This document shows positions 46,312-58,787 of a stretch of 64,000 nucleotides of DNA, piece after piece (position 1 is the first letter of the stretch; every line of letters begins with the position of its first letter). The notes under the pieces are model-generated. The model made no database searches, was not told the DNA's origin, and was given only the letters and a program-made list of their open reading frames with translations. Origin of the DNA: Lepidurus packardi (taxonomy: Eukaryota > Arthropoda > Branchiopoda > Notostraca > Triopsidae); assembly GCA_023053545.1 (NCBI GenBank), contig JAKZAN010000007.1:1488001-1552000 (forward strand), read 5' to 3'. The position numbers were made by a program, and so were the translations under genes.

Positions 46312-49300
46312 ATGAGGTTAAAAAGCAATAGTGCCAGTGTGGGAGCTCATTTCAGTACTCTTTCTTTTACCACATTCTTGTTTTTCAGTCTGTACCACGT
46401 TACACTTGGCTTAGACCTCGCCAGCGTATCTTCTCAGAAACGTAAGTTAGCTTGTAACACATCAGGAGGATTTTGAATTTCGAGAATCTATGAACAGCAT
46501 AACTAATATTATATAATTGTTCAGGTCTACCTTATCTGGCAATTGAAGATTTTAACCAGCATCTGGCCAAGTTACTTGAGAAACAGAAAGATCGAATAGT
46601 AGAAACGCATGTTCTATCCCTTTCGCCCTCAGTTCAGCCCAGTAGAGAGAAGAGACACATCGATTCGCAGCTTTACCGAGACTCAGAAGGTAAACATTTT
46701 TTTTATTTCTTTGCTTTGTATTCGATTCCGAAGTACGTTTTGAACATGTACTCCGACTCGTGTGCAACGAGATACTCTCGGAAGGCTGCCATATCCATGT
46801 GTCGTTCTAAACCTCCGGCAAACGCGATTTCGCCGAATTGTTGGAAGCGTCTTTCCTTTCCCAGATCCGTACATATTCTCGTCTCTTTGTGTTTGATCAA
46901 AATCTTTTGCCAATTCATTGCGCGTATCTTTTGCCACATATCAAAGCAGTTTCCCTCGGAACCTTCCATGCACATTATACCGGGTTTGCCCGGTAAACAG
47001 AACCCCGTTATATCGTAGTCTTGAGCCCACGTTAACATATTTTTCCGCTTTGTGGAGCTATAAATGTGATGCGAGTAAATCCAATAGCGAGAAAATTCTA
47101 GCTCATGATTGCGGATTGTCAGTTGAGTAGCTGACGGAAAAGTCTCGGTTTCCAGTTCTGATACTTCGCTCAGCTTTTCTTGAATCCACGAAATAATCGT
47201 CCCAACACAAAGGGTTTCCACTTCGAGTTCCTGTATGTACGAAACCAGGCACTCTTGAAACTTTTCATGCCATTCTCTGTTGCATCCATCACAGCGAACC
47301 GAAACCTGGGGTTTAGCGACAGGGTAATCCAAGGGCAGGCTGACAGCTAGCGCCATTTTTCTCTTAAAAATGTAAGAGACGTACTTAGTAAACAGTCCAG
47401 GTAGAAAACGAAAACAACCTGCTCAGCTTTTATGTGAATTGTGTATTCTAATCTACCAGCGGGTACAATATTGCTACGTCCATTTACAAATGCTTCCATG
47501 TCGGCCAAAGGGACAGGATCAGAAAAGTCAAGCTCTCCATCACCTCCATACATCGCTTGCATCATTTGAAACTCACTTAACTGCAATTCGAATCTTTCTT
47601 GAGTAACATTTCGCTCCATGTTTACTTGTTTGACAGTTTAAATTCATTTGCCATCTAGGAGCTGTTTAATAAACCTTGTAGAGCAAACAGAAAGGGTTTA
47701 AATTTGTGTTTTGGTCTCGAGGTTTTTCGAAACTTCAAGGCATTCAAAAGGTCGGAGGCATCGAGTATACCATTGTAGACGCTGTTTCATTTCATGCCAA
47801 GAATCATGATTATGTTGCCGTTTGTACCACTGCAGCTTTTAATAACACCTATATTTATCTACTTAACAAGGTAAATAAAACTGCTATTCTTAGAATTATT
47901 TCATTCATTAAGGCTATTTTTTTTTCTTCTTTAAATCCACTACTCAGGACAAAACTTTCGAGAGCATGGTTTTGCACTTGGATATTCCTGATGCGAAGAT
48001 GTTGGCTATCAGTGTTATGAAAAATGAAGACATCAAGCTGATTGGAGCTGGGAACACCGAAGTAACTGGAGGCACTGTAATTTGGAATGTCGTTTTTGAT
48101 TCTGTTACTGGGCGCGCCTTTTCAAGTCGAGGCGAAACATTGGCAACGACATTTCCAAATTACGTTACCACATGGTGAGCTTTTTTCTAGGGTTTGAACC
48201 CCATTAATGCTCAGTTAAATAGGAACCAGTATGACACCAGCATGCTTGCCGTGGCCAATGGCTACACTGCGATCGGCGATGGGAAGGATTATGCCACTGA
48301 AGTTGTCATTTATCACAATCGACTGTCTTATTACGATCGTTTGGATTCCGTTCGCGCATTCAATCCTAAAAAGGTGACCCACTTCATGATATCCAACAGG
48401 CATTACCTGCTCGTCTGCAACTTCCCGAACGTTACATCCGGCTACAAGATCCAATCCGAGCTTTTTGAGTTTAGCCTATCTCAAGGAGTTTACTTGTTCT
48501 TCCAAAAGATTCCCACCGAAGGGTGCGTGGATGCGGATCACTTTACTATTGGAGTTGGTCCCAAAATGGAACATTACATCGTTGTGGCTAACTTGCTAAC
48601 CTTCCAGAATGGCGGTGTGGTATACAATGACGTCCAGTCTGTTATCTACAAATATGTGCAAGGCATGTTTATTCCCTTCCAAGGCATCCCCACCTACCAC
48701 GTCAACTCCGTTTTGCCCTATCAAGTACGTATACTGAGTTTAGTTATTTCTTGCATATTTTCTTAATCATCCATTCTCTCTCCGCAGTCCTCGAAACGCG
48801 ACTTGCTGCTTATCTTTGGTTCGTCTTCAGGCGTTGATATGTATTCCTACACCGGATTCCGCTTCGTACAGTGTGGCAGCTTTGGTCAAGGTATTCTCGG
48901 CGCAGAAATCGTCCGCATGCGTTCGCTTGATGGGATAGATCCAAATTACTTTATTGTGGCTAACAAGAACTTGGATGCGATTGGCAAACCCAATATCTTC
49001 TTACCCGAATTCCGCGACGAGCCACCTTTGGCCCAGTATTACACCGAAACCACCCAATGGTGTCTGGCTCAATTGGACGCTCTGGCGAATGAACAATGGG
49101 TTGAGCCGCTTTACAATGTCTACAATACATCTGTAAAGCTCAACGATACAAGTGCTCATCTCGCGAATGCCCACTTTGCCCATATCGAAGTTGACACCGC
49201 GTATACTGATGTGGTAAGGATCCTCAAAGAGTTTGTCAAGCCTAGCTACATCTAATGTTGAATACTCATTATGTCTATTTATCAGTTTCGGCATAACAAT

Positions 49301-52300
49301 TCCCAGATGGATTTAAGCAATATTTTTGTAAGTCGCTTGCTTGACGTCGATCGGCAAACGGAGGCTGCTTCCATGGATTTGCAAGCGTTGAAAAATTCGT
49401 ACGCCAAGATGCTGCGCAAGGAAGGCAATTTCGAACTTACTGGCCCTGTGTTTGTGGACAATTTGAAGTCTTCGTGTACCGACCGTTGCGGTGTCCAGTC
49501 CATCCAGGCGACCAAAGCTCATGGTATTGATCTGGAGGAATTACTACAAAACGCAATTTCTCTAAGCGCGGCAGAGATCGGTTCTTTGGATTTGGCACTC
49601 GTGGAAATCCAGGGCAATGTCTATGCTCCGCATTGGTCAGGAATTGATTTAGTCGACATTCTTACTACCACTCGCAACGTTTCCCTGAACGGCGTTCTAA
49701 AAGTCGATGGAGATGTGCATATGATCGGACCCGTATATGTAGGCGGCTTACTTGATGGGGTCAAAGTCACAACGCAGGATCTTTTACTCAAGTCCGGGGA
49801 TCAGATCCTAAATTGTAAATTCTTTTTTTTAAAGGAAATTCCGAGTCTTCGTATTTTTTTATCTGCCACTTTGATAATGTAGGGACGTTGCATGCGGATG
49901 CGTTGACAGCTAGAGGCTTGAACGTCTCCTCCGGCAACTTCAATGATCTCAACTTGAACTTTTACCTCGACAAGGCCGTCACTCGCACCTCAGACTTCAC
50001 TGTGAACCATCCAAGATTCTTAGCTGAAGTCGCTGTCAATCATCTGGTTTTTGCCTCCGTAGTCAACAAAGTCGATATTTCCGACATGTACTACAATGCT
50101 TTGCGTCTTTACGGTGACCAGTTCATTAGCGGTAATTTTTAGTTTTGCTAAGCTCTGTCATTTGACCTGTTATTTTGCGCACAAGGTACACATTACTATG
50201 GCATCATGTCGGTTAACGGGAATATGACAGTGGGCAACTACGTTGGAGGCCATGCATTTCCGCAGAACTTCATACTGAACGATGGCGGCGAGTACACGGT
50301 TCGAGGCAGTTGGGAGTTTACCAATGATACGCAGTTTGTCAATCTCGAAGTCTTGGAAAAACTCAACACAATTGACGTGGTAGACAGTCGGCTAGATTTG
50401 CTTTCACTTGACCAAGACAATCAGATTGTTACGGGGAAGAAAATCTTTCCCAACGTAACATCCTACGGCCCCGTTGTTGCTGATACCTACAATGGAGTTA
50501 CAATGGCCTATTTCGTTTCGGACAGTGGAGTTCATGGGGAACGTGGCGGTTCCATTGTATTGGGTAACAGCGGCGTTTAGTAGGATTCAAGTAAAAATTA
50601 CTTTTAATTGCTTCTAGATAATGTCCTTGCGGATTTGGTCGAAGTTCGTTCACCGCTTACGGTAGCTGACTTCAAAGGTGTGGATTTGCAGCGCCTTAAA
50701 AGTCATGGTTTGATGCTGGACCGTGAAATGGATTATGACAACATCGCTTTCCAGTCTGTGAAGGTCAAAGGATTTACTTCGCAGCATCAGAAGTGGTTGT
50801 TAGTAACAAGTTTTTTGCCTTTTAGGTCCACGATTTCCATGCGGTTACTATAAACGATGTTCCAACTTCGTCTTTCGTGACCAAACATGATCCCCACGTG
50901 TTTTTCACCGCAGGAAAGACTTTCAGCAAACATGTCATATTCAGCGAAGCAGCGCGTGTGGAATCTACAGTGAACGGGTTGGATCTGAGTGCGATACGAG
51001 ACACCTTGATGCTCAAGTCAGGGGACCAGCACGTCTTAGGCCACACGGTCGTGGAAGGGGATTTACTTGCGGAAATGTAAGTGAAAGTCATAGCTGTAAC
51101 CTTGGATTGGAATGACAGTTTGGTTTTAGAGTTCAAGCAGATGTCGTTTCTGTCAGTGGCCAGAATTTGGAGTCATTTGTTCGGAAAGACTTTGCTGGAG
51201 TCGTAACTGGCGTGAAAACCTTTGCAAGCGCTACTATCCAGGGAAATTTGAGCGTCGTTGATCTGTCTGCCGAACGGGTTGATGGAGTCAATGTAAGCGA
51301 CTTGGTCAACGACACGTTGTTGATAACAGGTGCGTTTCCTATATGAGTTACTAGTTGGATTACTAACATGAACTTGTTTGTTTAGGCGAGAACTTGATCC
51401 TGGGCATAAACACCTTCCCCAAGTTAACTGTTTTGGAAAACGTCGCAATTGGCTCGTTCAAGCACTTCGATATTGATTCCCTGCTTAATAACATCGCCTT
51501 GAAATCCCAACCCGTTCATCTGCAAGACGATCTTGCTTTCAGCAGTAGTTTCATTTGCTATGCAGCCCAGGTTGACGGTGTGTTACTATTTTTTCGCTAC
51601 TCTTTTCATATTTCATTTATAAAGTTGCTTGTTCCTGTAGAATCCATTGATGGAATCCAGCCAGACTCAATTTTTCACTGGATGCTGCAAGACGTGAACC
51701 AGACATTGAAAACAGTTAACGTGGCAGGTAACCTGCTAGTGGAACTTATGGAAGATCCGACTTGGATGGTGCATGATGGCAGTACCTCGGTGGATTTATT
51801 CAGACTAATCGACAGCTCCTACAGAGTCGACGAAGATGTTTATATACCCCGGGCCACATTTGGTACGATCTTTACTTCGTTGACAAATCGCTGACGGGTT
51901 AGGTTAAATTTTTTCGGTGTTTCTTAGATACCTTGGTGGTAGAGAAGCTAATAACACCATCTGTAAACAATGTGAGTTTAGCGTCCGGCGTAGTCTTGCG
52001 GAAGTCGGCTAATCCTCAGCGGTTGTCTGGCACAAAGAATTTTGGGAATTTAACGGTGGAGCGATTGCAAGCCCATGCCGATTTTGCTGCTGGTGATCCT
52101 AGTCAATTCTGTGATTCCCAGTTCATCAACCAAGCGTTGTCTTGGACAGTTTCAGGTAGGCTACTTATTCGGGGATTTTTTAAACCTTATTTTTAATTTT
52201 CGTATTTTTTAGGGGACGTCGTTCTGGATAACACTGCTTTAACTCTCGACTCACTGATTGACTACGACATGGAACAGTTGTTGACTGGTGTTTGGATGGA

Positions 52301-54875
52301 TGACGAAGACGTTGTCCTGAAAGACTCTCAGTTATTCCAAGAATTCATTTTGGAGAAGGCAGCTGTAATTGTAGGTTATTTCTCGGAATAGGCGAGTTTC
52401 CCACGACCTAATTTTGGATTTTGTAGGGTACTATCAATGGAGAAGATATGGCCACCTTAAACCAGCGTCGGATTCAACTCAATGCGACCAACATCCAACA
52501 AATCACTGCCAGTCATAGTTACGATACCATAGTCTCAGATCAGGGCTTTGTAAACCACCTTTCCAGTCACAATGTTAACGAATACGACATTGACCATATA
52601 CGGGCCTCGGCGCTAACCAAAGACACGGATCAGGAAATCACAGTCCCCATGGTTTTCAGCAACATTATTGCCAACAGTGAGCTCTTAATTGTATCTTTCA
52701 AGTAGAGTATTTACACGCCTTCCATTTTTAGGGGTTGTTTCTCATGGTCTACTGAACACAATTAATCTAACGGTTGATGTCATGCTAAAGGACAGAAAGA
52801 ACACACTAACCGGACCTAAGACCTTTGTGGAGCTGCTGTCTACAGGAGACGTTATACTAGCCACTGAAGCTTTGGTTGATCAAGTCGATCTTCCTCAGCT
52901 ACAAGAAGAGGCAGTGATGTTATCTGGAACATTCGATGTTACCGGTCATCTAACATTCATTGAAAGTGTTCAATTTATCCAACCTCTCCAGTATTTTACT
53001 TATTTCTAAATTCAAAGCATAAGTCTTTAAAAAAAACAAATCTATATTAGGGTTTTAGGCACCTTAAATGATCGTACGGCACACAATAACAATCTGATGT
53101 CGTTATCACAAAATCAAGTCATTAATACTAATCTGGTGCTCTCTTCGGCGGTGCCTCTTGGCTTTGATTCCGACAGTTACGCGATGGATAAAAAGTTCGA
53201 CAACTTGGCCGCAACGTTCAGCATGCTTCAAGTTGATGGCTCTTACCAAGGCGTTGATTTAAATCGCTTTTTTACTAAAACGGTACTACTTTCTCCCGAG
53301 CTTTTGTTCGTTAAATGAGTACGACTGTGTGTTGTTTTCTTAGGTGCGCACGAATGTTACTAACAACTTCACGTCGTATGTCTTCATTCATGGCTTGGAT
53401 ATCGATCAAGTTACCGATAATGCAGACCGGTCTACCATACAAGATATCCTGCTTTATGATGAGCGTTTAAGCGTTGTTGTGAATGACGGCCTTTCAATGA
53501 TGGAGCGTGGCGCACTATTGGGAGATTTTTTGGGCAATTTGAACTCCACGTTAGCAAGTATAATGGGAATACCCTTTTTAAGTTTGTTTTTAATTGTCCA
53601 ATATCGTAGATCAAGCAAGTGTTTTCCTCTACTACCAAGAAGTAGCGACATCTTCTCCAATTCTTGGCGTCAAGTCCGCAGTACCCGTATTTGACCAACT
53701 GACGGTTGCCGCCCTCGCTGAACAGAGCATCGAATTCCATTATTTGGAGAAGGAAAGACTTGTCAAATCCTCTCATGCCTTACCCTTGCGTTCTACGACG
53801 AAAGTTGTATCCTCTGATAACTACGTGGCTAGTGTTTCAAACGTAGGTGGATACGTGTACGAGTTTGATGGCGAGTTCTTCGTTCAAAGAGGGCAGATCT
53901 CCTTAACGCATGGAAGCGATGTTACGGTATGTTACCTGTGTATGTAAAAAAGCGTACTTAAAAAAGATTCCCGTTTCTTTAGAATTTACGTCTAAATGGT
54001 AGTGATTGCTTTCTGTTTACGGACCGAAGTACTGCGTCTTCCCCTATCATGTGCAAATCTGGTAGCGCGACCGATTTTACCAAGGTTGCCGAGTTACCAG
54101 CTAGTAACATCCAGCAGGTAAGTTGCTGCCGTTAATAGCTGCCCTATGTTACTATTTACTAATGTGGGACTTTGATTTTACTTTCAGGTCGCAGTTACCT
54201 ATGTAGACGACATACCTACTTTGGCTATTGTGCATTCAGCTCTCCCCTCTCTTACCAACTTCATCACAACGTGGAAATATTCTCGTGAATCTTCTACCTT
54301 TGTCTCGGGGCCAACTATATACAGCAGTGGTGTTCAAGATCTGGATATCGTCGCATACGGAGGCAATATTTTGGTTGCTGTAGCATCTTCTGCCCAACCT
54401 CTTACTGCCGTTCGAGGTGAAGTTAGCATTTGGAGGTAATATTTGTTCTAATTTAAAAGTACCTCTTCTTAAATGTATAGAAAATGTCTATGGCTTGCGT
54501 ATTCCATAAACTTGTTTCTCGTGTGCATTGATTTATCCGTTTTGTCTTTCCAGACTCGATGAACTTAGTCGACAAAGTTTCCGTAGCCAGCGCATTGTTA
54601 TGCCTAACCCAAAGCAAGTTTGGTTTGCGGCCCAGCCTGGTGGACAGTTGATGATGTTAGCGCAGAGTGGTTGTGACATTGAAGCTAATATCAAAGTGCA
54701 CACATACGCAGGCCTGGGTGGGTTCAAGGAGCAGTCAGCGATACTTGTATCACACGCACGTGGATTTGTCGTATCACAATCGGATACTGACATCACCGTG
54801 TTTGCCAACAGGGAAATGAGTGGTGGCGTTCAATTAACTGTTTTACGCGCGATCTTTGCCGGTGGGGACAACTGA
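46312..54875 (+). CDS. large secreted EAR-repeat protein with internal ~100-residue repeats
   Basis: About 24 exons and roughly 2040 residues. Exons: 46312-46441 (hydrophobic signal sequence), 46525-46689 (with furin-like REKR), 47722-47870, 47948-48174, 48191-48724, 48788-49213, 49286-49814, 49883-50131, 50186-50563, 50618-50763, 50826-51076, 51130-51329, 51386-51577, 51641-51862, 51928-52155, 52213-52370, 52427-52676, 52732-52965, 53059-53282, 53344-53557, 53610-53926, 53983-54117, 54188-54435, 54554-54875. Phases agree except between 48174 and 48191, where I cannot find a valid junction. N- and C-terminal parts have the beta-propeller EAR pattern (HFMISNRHYLLVC, YFIVANK, VSQSDTDITVFANRE) found in TSPEAR/LGI proteins. 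The middle is repeats around LLLKSGDQ...G and xGxLxVxxV motifs. Many N-glycosylation sequons suggest a secreted or matrix protein. A relation to insect eggshell proteins (Nasrat/polehole/closca) is possible but unproven. RWDD2 lies antisense in intron 2. Confidence 0.8.
46703..47619 (-). CDS. RWDD2: RWD domain-containing protein 2
   Basis: Two exons, 47419-47619 and 46703-47362, separated by a 56-bp intron with matching phase, give 286 residues, close to animal RWDD2A/B. The N-terminal RWD domain shows the expected pattern (LSEFQMMQAMY...; VSLPLDYPVAKPQVSVRC). The C-terminal Prp3-C/DUF1115 domain is very clear: RYWIYSHHIYSSTKRKNML, AQDYDITGFCLPGKPGIMC, MNWQKILIKHKE and FFGIEY-like tail. RWD domains are protein-interaction modules (UBC-like fold); the exact function of RWDD2 is not established. 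The whole gene sits inside intron 2 of the EAR-protein gene on the opposite strand; its stop codon is only about 13 bp from the host exon 2 donor. Confidence 0.92.
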
Positions 54876-55213
54876 AATGGTTAAAAAGTGCTCAAGTTTT
54901 ATAAGTGTCTTATAGTCTTTATTCAAATTGCTTAGTCCTTTTTATATGAAAGCTAAATGGAAAACATACGGCGTTGTTATCAAAAGTGATCTTTGATCTG
55001 TTTATTACCTGTTAAATGTTCTCATAAAAAAGTTCCTAATAAGCTTAGGCGGTCGCTTTTAAGGGTTGAGCACCCGGAAAATAAAAATTTGTCCAGAGTT
55101 ACTATTTCTCTCTCTCTTTGATCTCTTGGTTTGCGTGAATTAGAACATCTGGGTGAGAGACTGGATGCAACATGTTCATCATGTATTAATTTGAATATGA
55201 AATTAGCAATTTG

Positions 55214-57051
55214 TTAGGCTTTACAGCGACATAAAAAATCGTCTTGATTGCAACAATAACGCAGATCCCAATCCTCTCCATAATCGGCAGCTTGAGTAAC
55301 ATCATTGGCAACTGAAGTTTGGAAAATTTGGAGCTGGCTCACTATGCCTTGTAGTGCAGTTTGAGCTTGGAGATTTGTGGCGACATCCAATGGAAACTTT
55401 TCTTGGGGATCTTCTACTACGTTAAACAGAAGCGGCGGGTTATGAGCTCGTTCCGGTGCAGACTGACCTCCACAAGCAGGCCACCTTTCTCCTCCTTCAT
55501 ACATATTTCGTTAGTTTTAATCTTGACTGTAATCCGTTTACTTTACCCGTGTAGAAGACAGCTTTGTAGGGACCGAAGCGGACAGCTCCGATATCACCCT
55601 CTGGTCCAAAAGCTCCACTGTTTTGGTGGAACACAGCCTATAAAGGATAATATTGATTATAAAGTGCGTCAAACTTACATTTAGATTTCTAACCTTAGTT
55701 CTTTTCCAAGGTTTGCCTAAAAGAAGAGGGGACATGTCTTCGCCATCATGATACCGACCAGAAGGCATGATCCCTCCAGCCAGTCTGACGAGTGTTGGAT
55801 ACACATCGACCGCTGAGGTTAAAGAGGACGAATTGGACGGCTTAATAACTCCAGGCCAGTACAAAATAGATGGAACTCGGTGTCCAGCTTCCCAGACGGT
55901 CCCCTTGGCTCCGGCTCCACCTTGCGCAGTCTCCCATTCCGCCGTGAATGGACCACTAGAGCCTCCGTAATTACAGCGCATATTCCATGGTCCATTATCG
56001 CCTTTTCAGACAAAAGAGGAGATGAGAAAACTGAATAACGTGTGACTAATGGGTTGCACTCAGGTCCTTACTCATGAACCAGATGAGCGTTGAGTTTTCC
56101 AAACCGGCTGTTTTAACTGACGCAACAATGTCACCAACGAAATGGTCTAGTTCACGAACGAAATCTCCGTACGATCCGCGTTTTGAAGTATTGACGAAGG
56201 CTTTACCAGGAGTCATTGGCACGTGCGGTTGAGCAGGCGCTAACACAAGGAAAAATGGTTTTGTACTCGTAGAAATGATTTTACGAGCCCTATCCAGGTA
56301 AAGTGGCGTTAGGTTTTGCAAATCGACAGGCTGCTGTGCAACGGTGTAATTGTCTAGAAGCGGCAGTGCGTGATCTAGAAAGCAATCCACTGGGTGGCTT
56401 GTAGTGTTAACTGGAGTAGACGGGCACGCGGGGCACCACGGAAGATTGTCGCCAGGTGTATCGGTGCAACCCATACCGTTACTATAGGGCAATCCGTAGT
56501 AAGATTGAAAGCCTCGTTTCATGGGATGGAATTTGCCTGCCGCACCCAAGTGCCATTTTCCAATATACGCTGTCTGGTAATCGGCTTTGCGCAGTGTTTG
56601 GCCGAGGGTCACTTCCGCCAGAGGCAATCCCCCTGTGGCATCGACGTTAAAATTGGTGACTACTCCAGTTCTCAGTCCTAATCTAGACGTAAGTAAAGCC
56701 GCCCTTGATGGGGTACACCTGGAGGCACCACTGTGGAAATCCGTAAGCCTAGTAATGGTAAAAGAGCATTTAGTTTCCACATTATTTACGATTTATTCTT
56801 TAAAACACTAACTTTAATCCTTGACTTGCTAGATAGTCTATAGTTGGGGTGTCGGATTCGGTGCCTGGTTTCTGAAAGTACGCCCCCACATCTCCGTACC
56901 CCATATCATCTGCCATAATGATGATCACATTGGGTCTTTTTGCCTTTAGAAGTGGTGAAGCCGAGTAACTTACGACTAATTTCAGACATACTAACAGGAA
57001 CGGAGCACTTAAGATTAACAATTTTAGATGCACATAACTCGAAGGAGCCAT
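55214..57051 (-). CDS. arylsulfatase A-like sulfatase
   Basis: Lysosomal/secretory sulfate-ester hydrolase. Five exons: 56813-57051 (ATG 57049-57051), 56072-56748, 55694-56001, 55547-55637 and 55214-55494. Introns are 52-70 bp, phases agree, and the product has 531 residues. A hydrophobic signal peptide is followed by the metal-binding MADDMGYGD. SRCTPSRAALLTSR contains the formylglycine cysteine in CxPSR. The second sulfatase signature is YIGKWHLG, with GLPYSNGMGCTD as in ARSA; later PHVPMTP, ELDHFVGDIV, SDNGPW, GHRVPSILYWPG and SPLLLG follow. All catalytic landmarks are present. It resembles ARSA more than ARSB because of the GxPYS segment and the cysteine-rich tail (CCNQDDFLCRC). The 3' end faces the EAR gene convergently, about 340 bp away. 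The substrate cannot be read from sequence. Confidence 0.93.
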
Positions 57052-58159
57052 TATGACTCCGGTTTCAACCCCTGACTTCAACTTCCCTGGCTCTTCCCCT
57101 TGCTTGTAAGGCCCGTGGCTGTCTTAACTGCCCTTTACGTAGGCCCGTCTTGCTGTCTAATAACGCAGTACTTTTGTTTTTCGGGGTTGTTTTCCGACGA
57201 ACTAAAAGTTGACGAGTGCCTGCCCTCATGCTACAGTGTCTAGATAAGAGGTTCGGAACCGGAACTTTCCTGTGGTCAAAACAGGTGACGGTCAGTGGCC
57301 TTTTCAAAATGGTAAACATGTTGACCTGCTGGGATTTGGTGCTGAAATAGCCACATTGCTGATCAAATTATTTTTCCTTCAACGAACCAAAATAGGCATG
57401 AAATTTCTTTTGAATATAGTTATTCCGACTAGCTTAAATGAACAAGTTGTGTTCAAATTCAAAGCAACAAGTTTACCAAGATTTCAAATTATGGTGAAGA
57501 TGTCGAGTTCTTGCTGTCATGCTTTCACCGTATGAATAAGAAATGTATCGCAGCGCTGTAGTTGTGGTCCCAATTCCTTCAGTGCATCGAGACTTAATTC
57601 TCCTGGATTCCTCTGTATTGCTTACGCGCTTGTAGACTCGGTACTACCCTTCCCCTGTCTCCACGGCATCCCTAGCCTCAGCTTAGAGAAATTCCCTTTC
57701 TTGCATTCGAGTTGCCCTTCGCTACTGTAACCTTGTGCTGTGATGAGCACACACAAAAAGTTAAAGCTCTATAATTAGGCCTCCGGAGGCTGATTTACCT
57801 CAGAGCTAAATATGTGAAGGTAAGAGCTAAGTATATGAAGGTAAATCAGACTCGAGACATTACAGGATAACCAAAGGCAATATACTTCTACATTTACAGT
57901 AATGGATTATACACATTTTCCACTGTACATCATCGCATCAACAGAGACGGAACTCCGTGGCCCTGGTATTCCTCTTCAATGTGAAACGAATCTATTTCCT
58001 ACATCTAATTTTTCTTCGAAATCGAAAAAAGTCAAGACCATTTTTTTCATTTTTTTAGTGTTTCAAACTACGGTAACAGTAATGTATGAGAACTTGTATT
58101 TGTGAGCTTCTAGTAAAAATAATGTAAAACAAACAAATGGCCTCCCGGCAAAAAAAAAG

Positions 58160-58450
58160 TGTGGCATTTCCAAGTCAAATCCATGTAAAATTTGACGATG
58201 TGTACCATGGAATTTTCCATGGAACGAAAGCGGTTTTTTAGCCCAATTACCAATCGATTTCCATCGAAAACTCGATGGAAAATTTAACGAAAGCGATTGC
58301 TTTCGATAGATTTTTTCATAGATATTGCATCGATTTTCATTACGTTTCCATGGTTTTCAATCGATTTCCATCGATTTTTCTATTGCTTTCCATCTATTTC
58401 AATAGCTTTTCCATCAATTATCCATTTCATTTCCCTAGTCTTTTCCATAT
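58160..58450. repeat. degenerate ATCGATTTTCCAT repeat block
   Basis: About 290 bp built from variants of TTTCCATCGATTTTC and its reverse complement, including the palindrome CCATGGAATTTTCCATGG. The units are irregular in spacing and orientation, so this is not a simple tandem satellite. Confidence 0.6.
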
Positions 58451-58645
58451 AACTATCTAGGATTTTCCATTCCTCGCGTCCCATGGTAAGGTCGTCCGTA
58501 GAATGCTGCATTAAATTATTTTCTCAGTAACTAGATTTCGTATATTTATTTTGAAATGTCAAAAGTAAATCCACTGACATCCGTCATACAAATTGCATAC
58601 ACACTGAAAGGTATATTCACATACATTAATTCACACACATTATAA

Positions 58646-58716
58646 AATATAATACTTATTACTGTTATTACTGCAGTACTCCTCTCTCTCTATATATATA
58701 TATATATATCTATATC

Positions 58717-58751
<35 letters not shown>

Positions 58752-58787
58752 TACTACAGTAATAACAGTAATAAGTATTATATTTTA
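58646..58787. repeat. long palindrome with AT/CT microsatellite centre
   Basis: The left arm (about 58646-58712) reads AAAATATAATACTTATTACT... then CTCTCTCT and a TA-run. The right arm (about 58721-58787) is its near-exact reverse complement. Arms are about 65 bp around a TCTATATC centre. Confidence 0.85.
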
